DNA of 64,000 bases from Candidatus Saccharimonadota bacterium (GCA_946893605.1 OX335598.1:248001-312000); one strand, 5' to 3'. Positions 1-9,085 are shown, counted from the first letter of the stretch. Notes: generated by a model not told the origin, from the letters alone. Numbers and translations are program-made.

Positions 1-21
1 TCCGCAGTTGATTCCTCCCAT
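1..21 (-). CDS. start of an unidentified protein (partial)
   Basis: Seven codons beginning with ATG at 21-19 read M-G-G-I-N-C-G and then leave the window. The start is well supported: a strong Shine-Dalgarno, AAGGAGGTGATTACC, sits directly upstream (22-36) and a good promoter lies behind it. Too little of the protein is visible to name it. The orientation matches the downstream ABC-F gene, but a promoter and spacer separate the two. Confidence 0.6.
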
Positions 22-85
22 GGTAATCACCTCCTTGGGCGGGATATCAGGTACGATAAGGGAAAGTCTCCCAAATATAAGTCAT

Positions 86-115
86 ATCATAGCACGAGAA
101 AAACCCACTCGTCAA
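86..115 (-). promoter_or_regulatory. promoter of the partial gene at the window start
   Basis: On the minus strand, TTGACG (115-110) and TATGAT (91-86) are 18 bases apart, a good sigma70-type promoter. The predicted transcript carries a leader of about 55 bases ending in the strong ribosome binding site. This contrasts with the many leaderless-looking genes elsewhere in the window. Confidence 0.6.
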
Positions 116-122
116 GTATATT

Positions 123-1739
123 CTACCTAGTAGGTATACTTATGATATTTGTTATACCGATATTCTGCACAAAATCTCGGTCGTGAGACACAATCAGGAC
201 GCCTCCATTATAGTTTTTTAACGCGTGTTCTAGCGCTTCGATTGTCGGTATATCAAGATTATTGGTCGGCTCATCAAGAATCAATAAACCAGCATTATTG
301 GCAGCTATTCCTGCCAAGAGTACCTTGGCGCGTTCACCTCCGCTTAACTCGCTGCCTGGTGTTACTTGAATAATATCTTTCTTGAGATTGAACCGAATAA
401 GTAAATTAATTGCGTCATGCAATTCAAGTGATGGCGCAAGGTGACGAAGGTTATTGAGCGCAGAGTCGTCAGGTAACGGCAATGTTTGATTTTGATCGAC
501 GTAGATAACATTTGCTTGCTTGCTGGCATGAACATCGCCAGATGAAACAGGAGCGTCACCTATGATACCGCGTATCACAGAGGTCTTTCCTGAGCCATTT
601 TCACCCTTCAATAAAATCTTATCGCCAGTGCGAATCGAGAATGACACGGGACCGATAGTATGCTCGTTGCCATAGTCAATTTCCAGATTAGATACGGAAA
701 GTAGATTTAGTTTCTTGCCCGCTTCTTCCTTGAAAAGAAACTTTAGCGACACATCTTCTTCCGGCCGCTCCGGTTCCTCAAGTTGTCCGAGCCGACTACT
801 CATGCTGCTGGCTGCGCTTGCCAGCCCACTTGCGGCTTTTTCTTTACGAAAATGAGCCGTGAGCTTATCGTTGTCAGAATTTGAGCGGTTTGACCCAGCG
901 GAATTTGCCTTAATCCGTGCTGCCCTCGCAGCACGACCAAGTCGCTTCTTTTCTTTTTCATACTGTTCGTAGCGATTAAACGTTGCTTGCTTTGCCTTTT
1001 CACGGGCTTCAACATATTCATCATAACCGAGTCCATATTGCCGCATACCTTGATCACCGCCCATAAGCTCAATAATACGGCTTGTTGCATTTCTTAGGAA
1101 ACGACGGTCATGCGAGACCATCAAGAAGGCCGCATTCGAATCCCCAATAAATTTTTCCAATACAACGACACCTTTGTCATCGAGGTTGTTAGTCGGCTCA
1201 TCCAATAAGACAACATCGTAGCGTGAGGCAAATACCGCTGCAAGTGCAATGCGTGTTCGCTGACCACCAGAAAAATTACCAATTTCTTTACTTGTATCGA
1301 TAGAGGATATATCGGCGCGTTTAAGTGCTTTTTCTAGATTCGCATCAAATGACGCCACCTCAAACTTGTCATATTTCTCGAGCGCATCAGCATATAGCAG
1401 GAGAGTTCGTTCACTCGAGTCATGCTCAAGATTCGCACATTGCTCATCAAACTGCTCGCGCACATCCTTGACACCGGTCACTTCCTCAATAAATTCATAC
1501 ACGCTATGATCTAGCCAATCACGCATGTCCTGTGGTAATATCCCGATTTCTTCGTTGGTTTTAATGATTTCCCCAGAGGTTGGAGTTAGGCTACCATTAA
1601 TAAGTCTTAAGAGGGTTGTCTTGCCTGCGCCGTTTGGACCGACGAGGCCGATCTTATCACCAGTGTTAATAGAGAACGACACATCGTGAAGGATCTCTTT
1701 GCTACCGGTAGCGTAGTTGACGCGATTGAGGTTAATCAT
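123..1739 (-). CDS. ABC-F family ATPase (ribosome-associated, Uup/EttA type)
   Basis: A 538-residue cytosolic protein with two ABC ATPase modules and no membrane segment, the hallmark of ABC-F translation factors that act on the ribosome. Module 1 has Walker A GPNGAGKTT (about 34-42), signature FSGGQRT (about 157) and Walker B DEPTNNLD (about 180). A basic, helical linker (about 245-300) follows. Module 2 has GENGSGKTS (about 378), LSGGERAK (about 465) and DEPTNNLD (about 488). The inter-module linker usually contacts tRNA in the E site. A TATAAT (1753-1748) stands eight bases before the ATG with no Shine-Dalgarno, suggesting a leaderless mRNA. Whether it is a housekeeping factor or an antibiotic-protection type cannot be told from the sequence. 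Confidence 0.93.
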   Translation of the reverse strand: MINLNRVNYATGSKEILHDVSFSINTGDKIGLVGPNGAGKTTLLRLINGSLTPTSGEIIKTNEEIGILPQDMRDWLDHSVYEFIEEVTGVKDVREQFDEQCANLEHDSSERTLLLYADALEKYDKFEVASFDANLEKALKRADISSIDTSKEIGNFSGGQRTRIALAAVFASRYDVVLLDEPTNNLDDKGVVVLEKFIGDSNAAFLMVSHDRRFLRNATSRIIELMGGDQGMRQYGLGYDEYVEAREKAKQATFNRYEQYEKEKKRLGRAARAARIKANSAGSNRSNSDNDKLTAHFRKEKAASGLASAASSMSSRLGQLEEPERPEEDVSLKFLFKEEAGKKLNLLSVSNLEIDYGNEHTIGPVSFSIRTGDKILLKGENGSGKTSVIRGIIGDAPVSSGDVHASKQANVIYVDQNQTLPLPDDSALNNLRHLAPSLELHDAINLLIRFNLKKDIIQVTPGSELSGGERAKVLLAGIAANNAGLLILDEPTNNLDIPTIEALEHALKNYNGGVLIVSHDRDFVQNIGITNIISIPTR

Positions 1740-1806
1740 GCTAACATATTATAGATTATTCTTTACTGTTAGGCAACTTTCCTGAACTCTCGAAATGTCA
1801 ACACCT

Positions 1807-2007
1807 CTGCCATGAAATGGCAGCCGAACCGCCAGAAAAACCCTTTGCCTTATTTTTGAGATTTCCTTCGCCGAATTTCTTTTTAGTTGTAAAGGGTATT
1901 TTCTGGCGGGACGAGCGCGGGCTTGCCTGGGCAGGCGTTGGGACTGAGCCTATACGACTCAGCTAACATCGCGCTGGAAATAGGTTCGAATCCTGCCGTC
2001 CCAGCCA
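1807..2007 (+). ncRNA. unidentified structured RNA with a tRNA-like CCA end
   Basis: No protein fits here, but the segment is full of helices. CTGCCAT-gaa-ATGGCAG lies at 1807-1823. A stem of about 18 bp pairs 1829-1846 with 1891-1909. AGCGCG (1914-1919) pairs with CGCGCT (about 1969-1974), enclosing two hairpins, GCCTG/CAGGC and CTGAG/CTCAG. The 3' end has a T-arm-like GGTTCGAATCC (1983-1993), then GTCCCAG and encoded CCA. Upstream GGGAC copies at about 1908 and 1940 can both pair with GTCCC. A terminator follows at 2028. It does not fold as a normal tRNA: the only candidate anticodon loop has nine bases. No tmRNA tag frame is evident. A divergent tmRNA or tRNA-like RNA is possible; boundaries are approximate. 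Confidence 0.4.
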
Positions 2008-2027
2008 AATTTGAATAGGTGTAAATT

Positions 2028-2050
2028 ATCGCTCTTTTGGGCGATTTTTT
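2028..2050 (+). terminator. terminator after the tRNA-like RNA
   Basis: ATCGC (2028-2032) and GCGAT (2041-2045) form a hairpin followed by a run of T. It lies 20 bases beyond the CCA end on the same strand and marks the upstream segment as a separate plus-strand transcript. Confidence 0.65.
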
Positions 2051-2087
2051 GTTTTTATATTAAATTTCAGAAACGGAATAAAATTCT

Positions 2088-2125
2088 ATTAAAATAAAAA
2101 AAGCTCCCACTTGCCAGTGAGAGCT
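2088..2125 (-). terminator. terminator of the Gre-type gene
   Basis: On the minus strand AGCTCTCACT-ggca-AGTGGGAGCT (2125-2102) is followed by a long T-rich run. It lies 65 bases past the stop of the minus-strand Gre-family gene. Confidence 0.75.
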
Positions 2126-2189
2126 AAACTGTCGTGGTGGACAATTTGGATTAGCTAATTTTAACGACTTGTAGCTGTCTGGTCGCTGC

Positions 2190-2609
2190 CTATTTTTCCA
2201 GGAACAGTTTCTTGGATTTCTTGTGGTTCAGTAGGCTTTTTCCCAGTGGACTATCCACGGAAATTCGCCCGTCCAGAGGGTTTGCTTCCAGGCTATGAAC
2301 TAGCGTATAGCGGAAAATCCTTCCCTGTTGATCCACCAAATCCACGACTGAGCCGATAGCAATTTTCAATCGATCGCGCTTCCTTGGCAGCGGCTTAGCG
2401 TGACGTAAAATATCCTTCTTCGTAAAGATTTTTGATTGAATATTTTCCAGTTGCGTAATTACATCGTTACGGCGTAATTTGTCATCACGCGATTTGGCGC
2501 GCCCAATTTCTTTCAATTCTAATATGAGCGCTTTCTCTGAAATCTCTAGTCCAGAAATTTCTTTCTGAAGCTCCTTAAATCCTTTTTTGCTTAAAAATGT
2601 TGTACTCAT
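2190..2609 (-). CDS. GreA/GreB-family transcription elongation factor
   Basis: A 139-residue protein built like Gre factors, which enter the RNA polymerase secondary channel and stimulate cleavage of backtracked RNA. The N-terminal half (about 7-80) is a charged antiparallel coiled coil starting SKKGFKELQKEI, as in the GreA N-terminal domain. The C-terminal half holds the FKBP-like fold with the conserved ISVDSPLGKSLL stretch (about 115-126). It is slightly shorter than E. coli GreA (158 residues). It is probably monocistronic, with a terminator behind it and AAGGGGAAG upstream of the ATG. A GreA-like decoy cannot be excluded, because acidic tip residues are not clear. Confidence 0.85.
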   Translation of the reverse strand: MSTTFLSKKGFKELQKEISGLEISEKALILELKEIGRAKSRDDKLRRNDVITQLENIQSKIFTKKDILRHAKPLPRKRDRLKIAIGSVVDLVDQQGRIFRYTLVHSLEANPLDGRISVDSPLGKSLLNHKKSKKLFLEK

Positions 2610-2686
2610 ACTTCCCCTTTCGGATCGACAATTTTGCCAATCAACAATCCTATTACAACATCTAATTCTGAAAAATAGCTGAAAAT

Positions 2687-3637
2687 TTACAGAATCGGCA
2701 AGGAAATTGTGAAAATGGTTGAGTTTTTTGAGGTGCTAACAGAGATTTGTCCGCCTAGCGCTTTTGTCAATTGCTCCGCTAATGGTAATCCTAATCCATA
2801 GCCTTTCGTCTGTTGGTTGCCGCGGAAAAATCGCTCAAAAACGTGTGGCAGAGTTTGTTGCGAGATTGTGCCGTCGTTGATGAAGTTGACGGTGATGTTT
2901 TGTTTCGATGGAATGATGCAAATTTTTACTACAGAATTTTTCGGGCTATGTTTCAATGAATTATCGAGCAAAATCGCGCACAATTCTCGCGTGGCGGTGT
3001 GATGAAGCGGAATATTTATGTGTTCCGGGCAATTCATTTTAACTCGCGCTTCAGCTTTCCGCTCGCGAACGAGTTCGGATATCAATTCCGTCAAATTGAA
3101 ACTTTTATCTTCCAGCGCCAACTTATTTTCCGTCCGCGACAGTTCCAGGAGCATCGCCGTAAGCTCAGTCAACTTATTTATTTCCTCCAAATTGCTTTCC
3201 AGAGTTTCCGTAAGTTCCGCCTTATTCGCCTTCCGATTTTTTAGCGCAAATTCAGTTTCTGCTTTCATAATTGCCAGAGGCGTTCGGAGCTGATGGCTGG
3301 CATTGGCAACAAATCGCGATTGGGCTTTGTGGGCGGTTTCTATTGGTCGCAAAGTGATTTTCGCCAATAAATATGAACACCAACCGCCAGCGAGCAAAAC
3401 TATAAGATTTATATAGCCCAGACTAATCAAAAGATTTCGAGTTGAATTATCTATTCTCTCTGACAAATTAATTGCAGGAAAATCACCCTTCCTTTGAACG
3501 ATAATTTTATGAATTTGCGCATCAACTTCCGAGCGCGCCACCTGAAAAATAATGCTACTAAACAGCAAACTGACGATCATCAAAATCATCAGATACCAGC
3601 CCGCCAACTTAATTGTTGCGGAAGTAAAAATTTTCAT
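2687..3637 (-). CDS. membrane sensor histidine kinase
   Basis: A 316-residue two-component kinase. Membrane segments at about 10-32 and 67-90 bracket a short extracytoplasmic loop of about 35 residues. The H-box is FVANASHQLRTPL (about 108-120, phospho-His in SHQLRTP), the N-box DNSLKHSP (about 228) and the G-box GYGLGLPLAEQLT (about 278). There is no clear HAMP domain. Its start overlaps the stop of the upstream response regulator by four bases, so the two are translationally coupled partners. The neighbouring divergent ABC exporter is a plausible regulated target by analogy with bacitracin-type systems, but that is inference. The stimulus is unknown. Confidence 0.93.
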   Translation of the reverse strand: MKIFTSATIKLAGWYLMILMIVSLLFSSIIFQVARSEVDAQIHKIIVQRKGDFPAINLSERIDNSTRNLLISLGYINLIVLLAGGWCSYLLAKITLRPIETAHKAQSRFVANASHQLRTPLAIMKAETEFALKNRKANKAELTETLESNLEEINKLTELTAMLLELSRTENKLALEDKSFNLTELISELVRERKAEARVKMNCPEHINIPLHHTATRELCAILLDNSLKHSPKNSVVKICIIPSKQNITVNFINDGTISQQTLPHVFERFFRGNQQTKGYGLGLPLAEQLTKALGGQISVSTSKNSTIFTISLPIL

Positions 3638-4302
3638 GATTCAATCCTATAACCGAAGCCGCGCACGGTTTTTATCAATTGTTTTTTGAACGGTTTGTCG
3701 ATTTTTTGGCGTAGATTTTTTATGTATGCCTCGACATTATTCGGTAAAATATCAGCGTCAAAATCCCAAACGTGATCAATCAGCGTTTCTTTACTGAGAA
3801 TCTGATTCGGATGTTGCATCAAATATTCCAGCAGCGCATATTCTTTGTTCGTGAGGTCGATATTCTTCCCGGCTCGCGTTACGGTTTGCTGCTGCTTGTC
3901 AATTTTCAAATCGTCAATTTTCAAGATGTCTGGTTGCTGAATTGGCGGGCGGCGAAGTAAAGCTCGCACTCGCGCCAACAATTCATCAATTGCAAAAGGC
4001 TTAGTCAAATAATCATCGGCTCCCACGTTCAGCCCGAGCGTTTTATCTTCGGTCGTGCTCAGCGCTGTCAGAAACAGAATTGGCATATTTTTCCCATTCT
4101 CGCGCAATTTTTTAACAATCTCCGTGCCTTCTAATCCCGGCAACATTCGATCAACAATCAACAAATCATACGGCTGACTATCCGCCAAATTAAAGCCCTC
4201 TTCCCCGTCGTACGCCGCATCAACTGCGTATTTCTCACGCTTCAAAGATTCGGTTATAACCCTCGCAATTTTTCGTTCGTCCTCAATGACTAATAGTCGC
4301 AT
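3634..4302 (-). CDS. OmpR-family response regulator
   Basis: A 222-residue regulator. The receiver domain (1-115) has the acidic pair DE near residue 8, the phospho-acceptor Asp in LLIVDRMLPG (about 51) and the Lys of LTKPF (about 100). A winged-helix DNA-binding domain (about 125-220) ends with the usual VRGFGYRI. It is the first gene of a pair with the kinase downstream. A TATAAT on the minus strand (4314-4309) ends six bases before the ATG and no Shine-Dalgarno is present, so the transcript is probably leaderless. The gene is divergent from the ABC exporter at 4366 across only 63 bases, so its promoter region could also control that operon. Confidence 0.95.
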   Translation of the reverse strand: MRLLVIEDERKIARVITESLKREKYAVDAAYDGEEGFNLADSQPYDLLIVDRMLPGLEGTEIVKKLRENGKNMPILFLTALSTTEDKTLGLNVGADDYLTKPFAIDELLARVRALLRRPPIQQPDILKIDDLKIDKQQQTVTRAGKNIDLTNKEYALLEYLMQHPNQILSKETLIDHVWDFDADILPNNVEAYIKNLRQKIDKPFKKQLIKTVRGFGYRIES

Positions 4303-4365
4303 ATTTATATTATATCTTTTTTCCTGCGCTAAGTGCTATAATTTTATTTAAAGAAAAGGAGGCGT

Positions 4366-5115
4366 ATGCCAGATAATAAAAAAATGGTTGAGATTCGTCA
4401 TTTTAAGATGAGTTTCGGTGATAAAACTGTTATTAAAGATCTGAGTTTCGATGTTTTTCGCGGCGAAGTTTTTGGTTTTTTGGGAAGTAATGGCTCGGGA
4501 AAAACTACGACGTTGCGTGCACTGCTTGGACTATATCAGCCGACCGCGGGCGATTTATTGATAAACGGCAAGCCATATTCGGTGGAAAGTCAGATTCGCC
4601 TCGGATATCTTCCTGAGGAGCGCGGTTTGTATAAAAAAGAAAAAGTCTTAGATGTGATGCTTTACTTTGGTCAATTGAAGGGCTTTAGTCGCAAAGAAGC
4701 TAAGGATTTTTCTATGAAGTTTTTGGAGCGCGTCAATCTGAGCGATAAGGCTAATACGCAACTTGATAAATTATCTGGCGGACAGCAGCAGAAAATTCAG
4801 CTTGGCGTAACGATTATGGGCGATCCAGAACTGCTGATTATGGACGAGCCAGCCAAAGGTTTTGATCCAGTGAATCGTCGTTTGTTGATGAATATAATTG
4901 AGGAGCAGCGAAAAGCTGGCGCGACAATTATTTACGTTACGCACCAGATGGAGGAAGTTGAAAGGTTGTGCGATCGCTTGATTTTATTGAAGGACGGTCA
5001 AGCGGCGGCATATGGAACATTGGAAGAAGTGAAAAAACAATTTGGCGGCGCGTCAATGGACGACATTTTTGTCCAAGTTTACGGCGGCGAAGCGAAGGAG
5101 TTGAGCGATGAGTAA
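4366..5115 (+). CDS. ABC-2 type exporter ATPase (NatA-like)
   Basis: A 249-residue ATP-binding subunit. Walker A GSNGSGKTT is at about 42-50, signature LSGGQQQKIQL at about 141, Walker B LLIMDEPAKGFDP at about 162, and the switch His in VTHQMEE at about 196. A strong AAGGAGG precedes the ATG. The stop overlaps the start of the permease by eight bases, so the two form one transporter operon. This subfamily (NatA, also DrrA-like) drives export of sodium, drugs or lipids; the substrate here is unknown. The C-terminal extension after residue 220 is typical of NatA-like proteins. Confidence 0.93.
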   Translation: MPDNKKMVEIRHFKMSFGDKTVIKDLSFDVFRGEVFGFLGSNGSGKTTTLRALLGLYQPTAGDLLINGKPYSVESQIRLGYLPEERGLYKKEKVLDVMLYFGQLKGFSRKEAKDFSMKFLERVNLSDKANTQLDKLSGGQQQKIQLGVTIMGDPELLIMDEPAKGFDPVNRRLLMNIIEEQRKAGATIIYVTHQMEEVERLCDRLILLKDGQAAAYGTLEEVKKQFGGASMDDIFVQVYGGEAKELSDE

Positions 5116-6338
5116 AATGCATAATTTGGGGACGGTTTTCAAATTTGAAACTCTTAGAACACTGAAGAAACCGACGTTTTGGTTGACGGCATTAGGTTTT
5201 CCTTTGTTGATTGGCGTGCTGTATGGCATTATGTTTTGGTCGCAAAGCACAACTATTGAAGCATCAAAAAATCTGGAAAAGCAAGAATTTTCATTGGAGG
5301 TTACGGATGATTCGAAGTTAGTGAAGCCAGAATTACTGGCGGCGATTAAAGCCAAAACCGCCAAATCGAAAGAATCTGGAATTGACGACGTAAAAAATAA
5401 TAAGATTGATGCGTATGTTTATTTTCCAAAGGATTTGAGCAAGCAAAAGGTTGAAGTTTACGGTAAAGATGTTGGGCTATTCCAAAACGGAAAATACAGC
5501 GGTGGCGCAGAGCTTATTGAGTCAATCAGTAGCAAGCGGCATCAGTCCAGCACAAGTTGCAATTTTACGCGACAAAGTCCAATTGTCGTCAACCGCATAT
5601 CTGGACGGAAAAGAGCACGGCGGCATTAATGAGATGATTGTGCCGGGAATATTTTTGGTTGTTTTGTTCATTCTCATCAGTATTTTTGGCAATCAAATGC
5701 TTATTAGCACCACCGAGGAAAAAGAAAATCGCACGGTGGAAATGCTGCTTACGACCGTTAAAACCGACACTTTAATTACGGGTAAAATTCTGTCTTTGAT
5801 GGTGTTGGCTTTGATTCAGATTTTGGTAATTGTTTTGCCAGTTTTGGCGGGCTATTTGGCGTTTGGGTCGAAATTGCAATTGCCAAACTTGGACTTGAGT
5901 ACGCTCGTGTTTGATCCTGTGAGAATTGGTCTGGCGATCATAATTTTCTCCGCCAGCTTCACTTTATTTACGGGAATGTTGGTGACTTTGGGCGCGATGA
6001 TGCCGACCGCCAAAGAAGCCAGTCAGTGGTTCGGAATTGTGATTATGCTATTCATTGGTCCATTTTACGGAATCACGGCGTTTGTTTCCTTCCCTGATTA
6101 TTTCTTCGTTAAGTTCTTGTCGCTATTTCCATTCACCGCGCCGATTCCATTGTTATTACGAAACGCAATAGGCAATTTGCCAATTTGGGAAGCTCTGCTC
6201 GGTACGGCAATTTTGGTTGCTACGGCAGTGTTTGTTATGTGGCTATCGGTGCGCGTTTTCCGCTACGGTGCGATGTCTTATGATAGTAAATTATCTCTGT
6301 CGGCGTTGCGGACACGCCGAAAAGCTGGTAAAGTTTAA
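5108..6338 (+). CDS. ABC-2 type exporter permease (NatB-like), frameshifted
   Basis: This is the membrane partner of the upstream ATPase. The first 130 codons (from 5108) give a cytosolic start, a membrane anchor near residues 27-50 and part of a large external domain. The rest, in the next frame to 6338, gives the remaining external domain and about five membrane segments (from VPGIFLVVLFILISIFG onward). The frames join at the AAAA of 5491-5494: removing one A yields GLFQNGNTAVAQSLL without a break. As read the gene is broken; since the change is one base in a homopolymer, a sequencing error is likely. The join gives about 409 residues, normal for NatB-type permeases. Confidence 0.85.
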
Positions 6339-6340
6339 TT

Positions 6341-7474
6341 ATGAAAGTACGTATAGAGATAGACACGAAAACATTTGTGCGATTTTGGCTGGTCGTGATG
6401 GGCTTTGGTCTGGCTGGTTTGGCAATTTATTCCGCAAAGGACGCGCTGGTTTTATTGGGGATTTCCCTGTTCTTGGCGTTGGCGTTGAATCGTCCGGTTG
6501 CGGCAATTGCTAAGAAGCTTCCTGGAAAAAGCCGATTGGGCGGCACGGCGCTGGCGTACACGACGCTGGTTCTGCTTTTGGGTTGTGTGATCTGGTTTGT
6601 GATTCCGCCAATCGTCCAACAATCTGCCAAATTTGTCGAAAGCATTCCGAGCATAATCGACCAAGCCAGCTCACAGTGGCGTGGCGTCAATGATTTCATT
6701 GATAAGAACAATTTGCGCCCGCAGGTCGATTCGATGATGGAAAACATCAAGCAGCAATCTTCGTCTTGGGCTACGAGCGTCGGCACGAATCTATTGTCCA
6801 GCGTTGGCTCTTTGGCGTCGTTCTTAGGCTCGCTATTCTTGGTGTTGGTGCTGTCATTCCTGATGCTTCTCGAGGGTCCAACTTGGGTGAAGCGTTTGTG
6901 GGGACTATACAACGATGAAGAAAAAATGGAGCGTCATAAGAAGCTGGTTGGTCGAATGTATAACGTGGTCACAGGTTATGTTTCTGGACAATTGACGGTT
7001 TCTGGGATCGATGCGATATTATCAGGTTTCGTGGTGTTTGTGCTGAGTTTGACATTCCCTGTCATAAATTCCAATTTGGCAATGCTCACCGTTATGGCGA
7101 CGTTTGTGTTGACGCTAATTCCGATGTTTGGCGCAACGATTGCTGGCGCGTTGATATCACTGTTATTATTCTTCAATAATATGACAGCGGGCGTTATTTA
7201 CGCGATTTATTTCGTGATTTACCAGCAGATTGAGAATAACTTTGTTTCTCCTTCTATCCAATCAAAGAAGGTTGAGTTGTCGGCTCTGACTGTCTTGGTC
7301 GCGGTGACAATTGGTTTATATGTCGGCGGTCTATTGGGTGGTCTGGTCGCCATTCCATCCGCTGGCGTCGTGAAGGTTTTGCTAGACAATTACTTAGAGC
7401 AAGCCAAGTCTAACCGCGTCGAAAACGAAAAGCCGCTTAATAAATTAGTTAAGAAATTGAAAAACGAAGATTAG
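6341..7474 (+). CDS. PerM/AI-2E-type membrane permease
   Basis: A 377-residue polytopic membrane protein beginning two bases after the exporter permease stop, so probably in the same transcript. It has two N-terminal helices (about 12-45), another at about 60-80, a soluble amphipathic segment (about 85-150), and four to five C-terminal helices. The C-terminal part YAIYFVIYQQIENNFVSPSI is the conserved heart of the AI-2E transporter family (PF01594). Family members include autoinducer exporters and Na+/H+ antiporters. The actual substrate cannot be read from sequence. No Shine-Dalgarno is visible, consistent with coupling to the upstream gene. Confidence 0.85.
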   Translation: MKVRIEIDTKTFVRFWLVVMGFGLAGLAIYSAKDALVLLGISLFLALALNRPVAAIAKKLPGKSRLGGTALAYTTLVLLLGCVIWFVIPPIVQQSAKFVESIPSIIDQASSQWRGVNDFIDKNNLRPQVDSMMENIKQQSSSWATSVGTNLLSSVGSLASFLGSLFLVLVLSFLMLLEGPTWVKRLWGLYNDEEKMERHKKLVGRMYNVVTGYVSGQLTVSGIDAILSGFVVFVLSLTFPVINSNLAMLTVMATFVLTLIPMFGATIAGALISLLLFFNNMTAGVIYAIYFVIYQQIENNFVSPSIQSKKVELSALTVLVAVTIGLYVGGLLGGLVAIPSAGVVKVLLDNYLEQAKSNRVENEKPLNKLVKKLKNED

Positions 7475-7483
7475 TTGACACAG

Positions 7484-7515
7484 AAAAAATTATAGCCCGT
7501 TGAATCCAGCGGGCT
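7484..7515 (-). terminator. cysS terminator (also shields the plus-strand operon)
   Basis: On the minus strand AGCCCG-ctggattcaa-CGGGCT is followed by ATAATTTTTT. The cysS stop codon lies inside the 5' arm of the hairpin. The same stem sits just past the PerM-like gene on the plus strand but has only a weak T run there. Confidence 0.7.
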
Positions 7516-8947
7516 ATTTCCATGTCCAAACGCTGCCGCTTGGTGTGTCGCGAACAGCAACGCCAGCCTGAAGAAGTTCATCGCGAATTCTGTCGGATTC
7601 TTCCCAATTTTTCTCTGCGCGTGCTTGACGCCGCTGGATAATCAGCCTCTTCAAATCGTCAGTAATATCAGGCGTGGACTCAGCCAAATCCAGCCCTAAA
7701 ATCTCGTCAATCTCATCAATAAACTGCACCAAACTCTGCCGATGAATCTTATCGAGCGGCGTATGATCTAACTTTGAAAATACTTCATCAATCAGCGCCA
7801 GTGCGCCCGGAGTATCCAAATCATCATTCAATTTCTCGACCAACGCTTGACATCCCGCTAGCAACGAAACCGAATCGTCCTGCTCGTCTTTATCATCGTC
7901 GTCCTCCAGTGTGTCGTGAGTCTGATGTCTTAGAACCGCGTAATCCCGCCAATGATTCAATCGTGCTTCCGCTGCTTCCAGAATTTCCCAAGTAAAATTG
8001 CCCTCCGTTTGATAATGCTTGCTGAGAATTGCCAGCTTAAACGCCATCGGACTAAAGCCTCGCGAAATAATATCTTCCAGCGTAATAATATTACCCAGTG
8101 ATTTGCTCATCTTCCGGCCGTCAACTTTTATGTGATTATTATGTAGCCAAATCTGAGAAAATTGTTTTCCAGTCAAACTCTCGCTTTGGGCAATTTCATT
8201 CGTGTGGTGTACTGGAATATGATCAATCCCGCCCGCGTGAATATCTATGGAATCACCGAGCGTTTCACGGGCAATTGTCGAACATTCCAGATGCCATCCA
8301 GGAAAACCGACTCCCCACGGACTATCCCACTCCATATCGCGCTTGGCGTCTTTTGGTGAAAATTTCCAGACGGCGAAGTCGGTAATATTGCGCTTTCCTT
8401 CAACGCTCACTCTGGCGCCAGCCTCCAGTCCCGCCACGTCTAGCCGCGCTAATTTCCCGTAATCCTTCAAAAGCGACGTATCAAAATACATGCCGTCGCC
8501 GTCGATTTTATATAAAAATCCCTTTTCGTCCAGTCCTTTTGCGAAGTCAATCTGCTGTTGAATATAATCCGTCGCCCGCACCAAATAGTCAGGTTTTATC
8601 AATTTCAGTACGTCGTAGGCTTCATGATTTGCAACGGAAATGTACCTTTCCGCCACATCCCAGGCAGTCTTCCCTTCACGGCGCGCACCTTTTTCCATTT
8701 TGTCCTCGCCGTTATCGTCGTCGCTGGTCAAATGTCCAACATCAGTGATGTTTTGTGTTCGAATAACGGGAATATCTTGCCAGCGTAACAATCGTACCAA
8801 CACATCCCAGTAAGTATAGCCAACCCAGTTGCCGATGTGCGGTTGCGAATAAACTGTTAGTCCACAGGTGTAAAATTTGACCGTTTCTCCGTCAAGCGGC
8901 GTCAGTTCGTCTTTTCGTCTAGTGAGCGTGTTATAGAGTTTTATCAT
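7514..8947 (-). CDS. cysS: cysteinyl-tRNA synthetase
   Basis: A 477-residue class I synthetase that charges tRNA-Cys. The HIGH motif appears as PHIGN (about 36-40) after the zinc-ligand Cys in FYTCGLTVY. Further zinc ligands are the Cys in HLECSTIA (about 225) and the His of HHTNEIAQSE. The KMSKS loop is KMSKSLGN (about 280). The C-terminal helical domain (about 350-477) is of normal length and interrupted by an acidic DDDDKDEQDD loop. A perfect promoter stands seven bases before the ATG, so the mRNA is probably leaderless. Single gene, terminated by a hairpin. Confidence 0.97.
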   Translation of the reverse strand: MIKLYNTLTRRKDELTPLDGETVKFYTCGLTVYSQPHIGNWVGYTYWDVLVRLLRWQDIPVIRTQNITDVGHLTSDDDNGEDKMEKGARREGKTAWDVAERYISVANHEAYDVLKLIKPDYLVRATDYIQQQIDFAKGLDEKGFLYKIDGDGMYFDTSLLKDYGKLARLDVAGLEAGARVSVEGKRNITDFAVWKFSPKDAKRDMEWDSPWGVGFPGWHLECSTIARETLGDSIDIHAGGIDHIPVHHTNEIAQSESLTGKQFSQIWLHNNHIKVDGRKMSKSLGNIITLEDIISRGFSPMAFKLAILSKHYQTEGNFTWEILEAAEARLNHWRDYAVLRHQTHDTLEDDDDKDEQDDSVSLLAGCQALVEKLNDDLDTPGALALIDEVFSKLDHTPLDKIHRQSLVQFIDEIDEILGLDLAESTPDITDDLKRLIIQRRQARAEKNWEESDRIRDELLQAGVAVRDTPSGSVWTWK

Positions 8948-8954
8948 TAGTTCT

Positions 8955-8983
8955 ATTGTACGGCACTATGGTCAGTTTTTCAA
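8955..8983 (-). promoter_or_regulatory. cysS promoter (leaderless)
   Basis: TTGAAA (8983-8978), 17 bases, TACAAT (8960-8955) on the minus strand; the ATG of cysS begins seven bases after the -10 box. Transcription would start at or next to the start codon. Confidence 0.7.
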
Positions 8984-8991
8984 AATTGGTA

Positions 8992-9013
8992 TAAAAATAG
9001 CCCCAACGGGACT
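8992..9013 (-). terminator. terminator of the GC-rich orphan gene
   Basis: On the minus strand AGTCCC-gtt-GGGGCT (9013-8999) is followed by ATTTTTAT. A second imperfect helix upstream pairs GAAATG (9032-9037 region) with CATTTC (about 9068-9073). The pair lies between the orphan gene at 9086 and cysS. Confidence 0.55.
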
Positions 9014-9085
9014 TAATAATTTCAAGGAAGAAATGACAGACAGTATTATTACAAAACGCCGCCTGCCATTTCTCCCGTCGGAAGA

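Noticed and set aside
1939-2007. A standard tRNA gene of 69 bases
   Set aside because: TGGGAC/GTCCCA and the T-arm fit, but no 5+7 anticodon arm can be formed and the length is too short.
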